From contig CAZFZQ010000056.1 of assembly GCA_964522845.1 (NCBI GenBank), positions 1 through 5,059 on the forward strand: 5,059 nucleotides of DNA, given 5' to 3'. Made by a program: the position numbers and the translations under genes. Of the stretch, positions 3,306 through 5,059 are shown piece by piece (positions within the stretch are counted from its first letter, which is position 1; the number at the start of each line of letters is the position of its first letter). The notes beneath the pieces were generated by a model. It was not told the origin of the DNA. It saw only the letters and a program-made list of their open reading frames with translations, and did not search any database. Source of the stretch: CAZFZQ01 sp964522845 (GTDB lineage Bacteria > Patescibacteriota > Patescibacteriia > GCA-002772895).

Positions 3306-3953
3306 ATGAATCGCACGCTAAAATTTTTAATGATCTCTGATATTTTTTATGGCACGGGCTTCGGGCTGGTTGCGCCGATTGTTGCCATTTTTATCAAAGA
3401 AGGCCTCACGGGCGGAAGTATTTTTGCCGCCGGAATCGCCACCACGGTTTTTATTTTGATTAAGAGCATTGTCCAGCTTCCGTTTTCGCGGTACGTTGAC
3501 CGCCATGACAGAAAATTAAAATGGCTGAAAGTCGGATACGCTCTTATAATATTTAATCCGCTGATTTATATTTTTGCGGATCATATGAATTATATTTATG
3601 TAGCCGAAGCGATTCATGGCATTGGTAGCGGATTGGCGTTTCCCGCGTGGCTGGGGCTTTGGAGCACGCATTTGGACAAGGGCCATGAAAGTTTTGAATG
3701 GAGTTTGTATTCCACGGTTGTGGGCCTTGGCTCGGCGGTTACGGCGGCCGGAGGCGCGGCCATCGCGCAATTTATCGGCTTCAATCTGACCTTCGCGCTG
3801 GTGGAAGTAATGGTTATTTTCGGTTTTATCGTATTATTTTTTCTTGATGCCAAGCCCGTAAATCGCAAAGACGTAGCTTTGTCGCGATCTACAAGAAACA
3901 AGAGCTATATGAAGAAGAGGGGCATTAATGAGCATAATCACGCCGTCCGATAA
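3306..3953 (+). CDS. Half-size (six-helix) MFS permease, C-terminal tail probably frameshifted
   Basis: Encodes 215 aa as read, from ATG 3306. No ribosome binding site directly precedes this ATG; the original one appears to be at 3164-3170, beyond the inserted element. The protein corresponds to the N-terminal half of a major facilitator transporter. Predicted helices lie at about 5-30, 36-58, 74-92, 96-119, 134-157 and 160-180. SRYVDRHDRKLKWL (61-74) matches the MFS motif A loop between helices 2 and 3. HGIGSGLAFPAWLGLWSTHL (104-123) followed by HESFEWSLYS forms the helix 4-5 region. Single-half MFS proteins of roughly 190-205 aa are, from memory, usual in CPR genomes, so the short length is not itself decay. 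The last residues in this frame (STRNKSYMKKRG and onward) look random. One base back, another frame gives YKKQELYEEEGH and stops at 3928, a more natural charged tail. The substrate is unknown. Confidence 0.82.
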   Translation: MNRTLKFLMISDIFYGTGFGLVAPIVAIFIKEGLTGGSIFAAGIATTVFILIKSIVQLPFSRYVDRHDRKLKWLKVGYALIIFNPLIYIFADHMNYIYVAEAIHGIGSGLAFPAWLGLWSTHLDKGHESFEWSLYSTVVGLGSAVTAAGGAAIAQFIGFNLTFALVEVMVIFGFIVLFFLDAKPVNRKDVALSRSTRNKSYMKKRGINEHNHAVR

Positions 3954-3962
3954 CCAGCGGGG

Positions 3963-3992
3963 TTGACCCTTTGCGGCCGATAGTGTTATAAT
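3963..3992 (+). promoter_or_regulatory. Strong extended -10 promoter
   Basis: TTGACC (-35) at 3963-3968, an 18-base spacer, and TATAAT (-10) at 3987-3992 with TG at 3984-3985. This is the best promoter match in the window. Transcription would begin near 3999, immediately before the hairpins at 4002-4029. Confidence 0.7.
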
Positions 3993-4001
3993 TTAATTAG
4001 A

Positions 4002-4029
4002 TTGGGAGGAGCCCCAAAGGGGCATTTTT
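4002..4029 (+). terminator. Terminator hairpin with a competing alternative stem (attenuator-like)
   Basis: GCCCC-AAA-GGGGC at 4011-4023 followed by A and five T (4025-4029) has intrinsic terminator form, with a short 5-bp stem. Bases 4002-4006 (TTGGG) can instead pair with 4013-4017 (CCCAA), a fold that excludes the terminator and places AGGAG in its loop. A ribosome-binding-like GGGAGGA (4004-4010) has no usable start codon after it. It may simply terminate the MFS transcript, or may attenuate the transcript from the promoter at 3963-3992. Confidence 0.5.
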
Positions 4030-4031
4030 AA

Positions 4032-4037
4032 TATAAT
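4032..4037 (+). promoter_or_regulatory. Second -10 box just before the four-cysteine protein gene
   Basis: TATAAT at 4032-4037 without a recognisable -35. If used, transcription would start near 4044, about four bases before ATG 4048, giving an almost leaderless mRNA. This would explain why no ribosome binding site precedes that start. Confidence 0.4.
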
Positions 4038-4047
4038 TTTAACTCAA

Positions 4048-5025
4048 ATGCGCAATAAAATTTATTATATTGTTGGCATTTTTTTTGTCATAGCTATTTC
4101 TGTAATTATAGCCATTTTTTTGACATCTCGCGGTAAGGGAAGTGTGATTGATATATCAGTTCCGTCCAAAACAAAAATTTTCCATCGCGTTGCCAGTACG
4201 ATTTTGGGGCCGGGTACAAGCCAAAAACTATATTTCCATCGCGCCGGCTGGTTTATGAAAAAGATTGAATATCGCTTGCCTGACCTTTCCGGCACGGATT
4301 TTCAAATAACGGCGCTTGTCACGGTAAAAGGCCAAAAGCCAAAAACTGAAGATTGGTCAACTATCGGCAAGAAAACATTTTGTCTTGCCAAGAGAAATGA
4401 AAATATCAAGGATGTGGTTTTGACAATCAATAATAATTCTGCTTCATCAACTCTAAAAGAAGACATCCATGTCTTTGCCATGAATGAAGGTTGTGATGAA
4501 TGGAGCGGAAATTTTAAGTACGAATGGACTGACACGAAGACGGATAAAAACGAACAAGGGCTTTTGCAGGCCACTTTCACTTTGAAAGAAAACGCTTATG
4601 CCACGGAATTTGTGGTGGCGGACGGCGGTTTTACTTTTAACCTCTTGGGTTGCAGCCGCGGCGCGGAAACAAAAACATACACCACTATCAGCGATAGCGC
4701 ATTGAACGAAAATACTTTGCGCCTCGTTCCCACGGATGATGGCAGTTTTGAATTAAAGTTGCCAACGGTTTGGGGAAAAACCGACAAAATGATGGAATAT
4801 GTCAAAAGAAACCGCGCTTGTATTTATGGCAAAGAATATGGCGATAAAGTGAATACTTTGGATGGCGGCCCGATTTACACCTTAAATGAAGTGATGGGTG
4901 AACGGCTGATTTTGACGCCTGATTCTTTGACCGGCAAGCTGCGCGGTTTCAAAGAAATTACTAAAAAATTGGATGATGGCACGGAACGGAAAATTACTAT
5001 CAGCTGGGACTTATCAAGGCAGTAA
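4048..5025 (+). CDS. Membrane-anchored extracytoplasmic protein with four cysteines, unknown function
   Basis: Encodes 325 aa from ATG 4048. No Shine-Dalgarno is present, and a TATAAT at 4032-4037 suggests a near-leaderless transcript. The N terminus MRNK is followed by a hydrophobic helix at about residues 5-26 and then a basic stretch, so the protein is an N-in single-pass protein or has an uncleaved signal. There is no lipobox. The rest (about 300 residues) is polar and probably beta-rich. The segment 85-165 includes FQITALVTVKG, then C112, KDVVLTINN and EGCDEWSGNFKYEWTDT with C149. It resembles the strand pattern plus C-x-x-W-x-G found near the ends of some secreted beta-sandwich domains, but the likeness is weak. 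The remaining cysteines are C202 (LLGCSRG) and C258 (NRACIYG); the even number suggests disulfides. No catalytic motif or known domain is recognised. Confidence 0.88.
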   Translation: MRNKIYYIVGIFFVIAISVIIAIFLTSRGKGSVIDISVPSKTKIFHRVASTILGPGTSQKLYFHRAGWFMKKIEYRLPDLSGTDFQITALVTVKGQKPKTEDWSTIGKKTFCLAKRNENIKDVVLTINNNSASSTLKEDIHVFAMNEGCDEWSGNFKYEWTDTKTDKNEQGLLQATFTLKENAYATEFVVADGGFTFNLLGCSRGAETKTYTTISDSALNENTLRLVPTDDGSFELKLPTVWGKTDKMMEYVKRNRACIYGKEYGDKVNTLDGGPIYTLNEVMGERLILTPDSLTGKLRGFKEITKKLDDGTERKITISWDLSRQ

Positions 5026-5032
5026 GCAAGGA

Positions 5033-5050
5033 TAATGCGAATGCGCATTA
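5033..5050. repeat. Palindrome at the right edge
   Basis: TAATGCG (5033-5039), loop AATG, CGCATTA (5044-5050): a perfect 7-bp inverted repeat eight bases after the stop of the four-cysteine protein gene. No T run follows within the visible sequence. It may be a terminator stem, or the start of another palindromic repeat cut by the window edge. Confidence 0.5.
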
Positions 5051-5059
5051 GCGCCACGA

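Noticed and set aside
1..5059. CRISPR array, toxin-antitoxin pair, transposase or defence system
   Set aside because: No regularly spaced repeats and no recognisable cas, antitoxin, transposase, nuclease or phage gene in any frame.

Overview
The window looks like a piece of a Candidate Phyla Radiation (Patescibacteria, probably Parcubacteria-type) genome. This is inferred from the proteins: a half-size six-helix MFS permease, a single-pass exported protein with an ALPARYNFAFP-type block, a tiny two-helix membrane protein ending in LYLPDKDLKEIEKL, and a compact DedA protein. All of these resemble, from memory, proteins common in that group. All confidently called genes are on the + strand. No rRNA, CRISPR array, transposase or integrase is visible.

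Layout, left to right. (1) 1-428: a palindrome overlapping a consensus sigma70-type promoter, then a 104-aa hypothetical protein weakly like DUF4258. (2) 430-577: a 148-bp GC-rich nested palindrome. (3) 599-686: an intact tRNA-Ser(GGA) with encoded CCA, followed by a hairpin (690-742). (4) 784-1164: a small VOC/glyoxalase-fold protein. (5) 1165-1603: no convincing protein gene, but a promoter, several strong hairpins and an intrinsic terminator that together outline a possible structured RNA of about 260 nt. It also carries two 13-base matches to the 3' end of the tRNA-Ser gene. (6) 1604-2083: an exported or membrane-anchored hypothetical protein. (7) 2121-2210: a REP-like palindromic repeat. 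(8) 2223-3108: a small membrane protein and a DedA protein, probably one transcription unit. (9) 3105-3953: a promoter and strong ribosome binding site, then a 129-bp MITE-like element sitting exactly at the start codon of a half-size MFS permease whose C-terminal end looks frameshifted. (10) 3963-4029: a strong promoter running straight into a terminator hairpin that has a competing alternative fold. (11) 4048-5025: a membrane-anchored four-cysteine extracytoplasmic protein, then a palindrome at the right edge.

The proteins are mainly envelope functions (DedA, MFS, two single-pass anchored proteins, one small membrane protein), with no evident shared pathway. The most striking signal is the density of palindromic elements between genes. 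The best of these is the 129-bp element at 3176-3304: its 20-bp inverted repeats are flanked by a 4-bp TATG duplication. Removing the element and one TATG copy restores a textbook AGGAGG-AAT-ATG start for the MFS gene.
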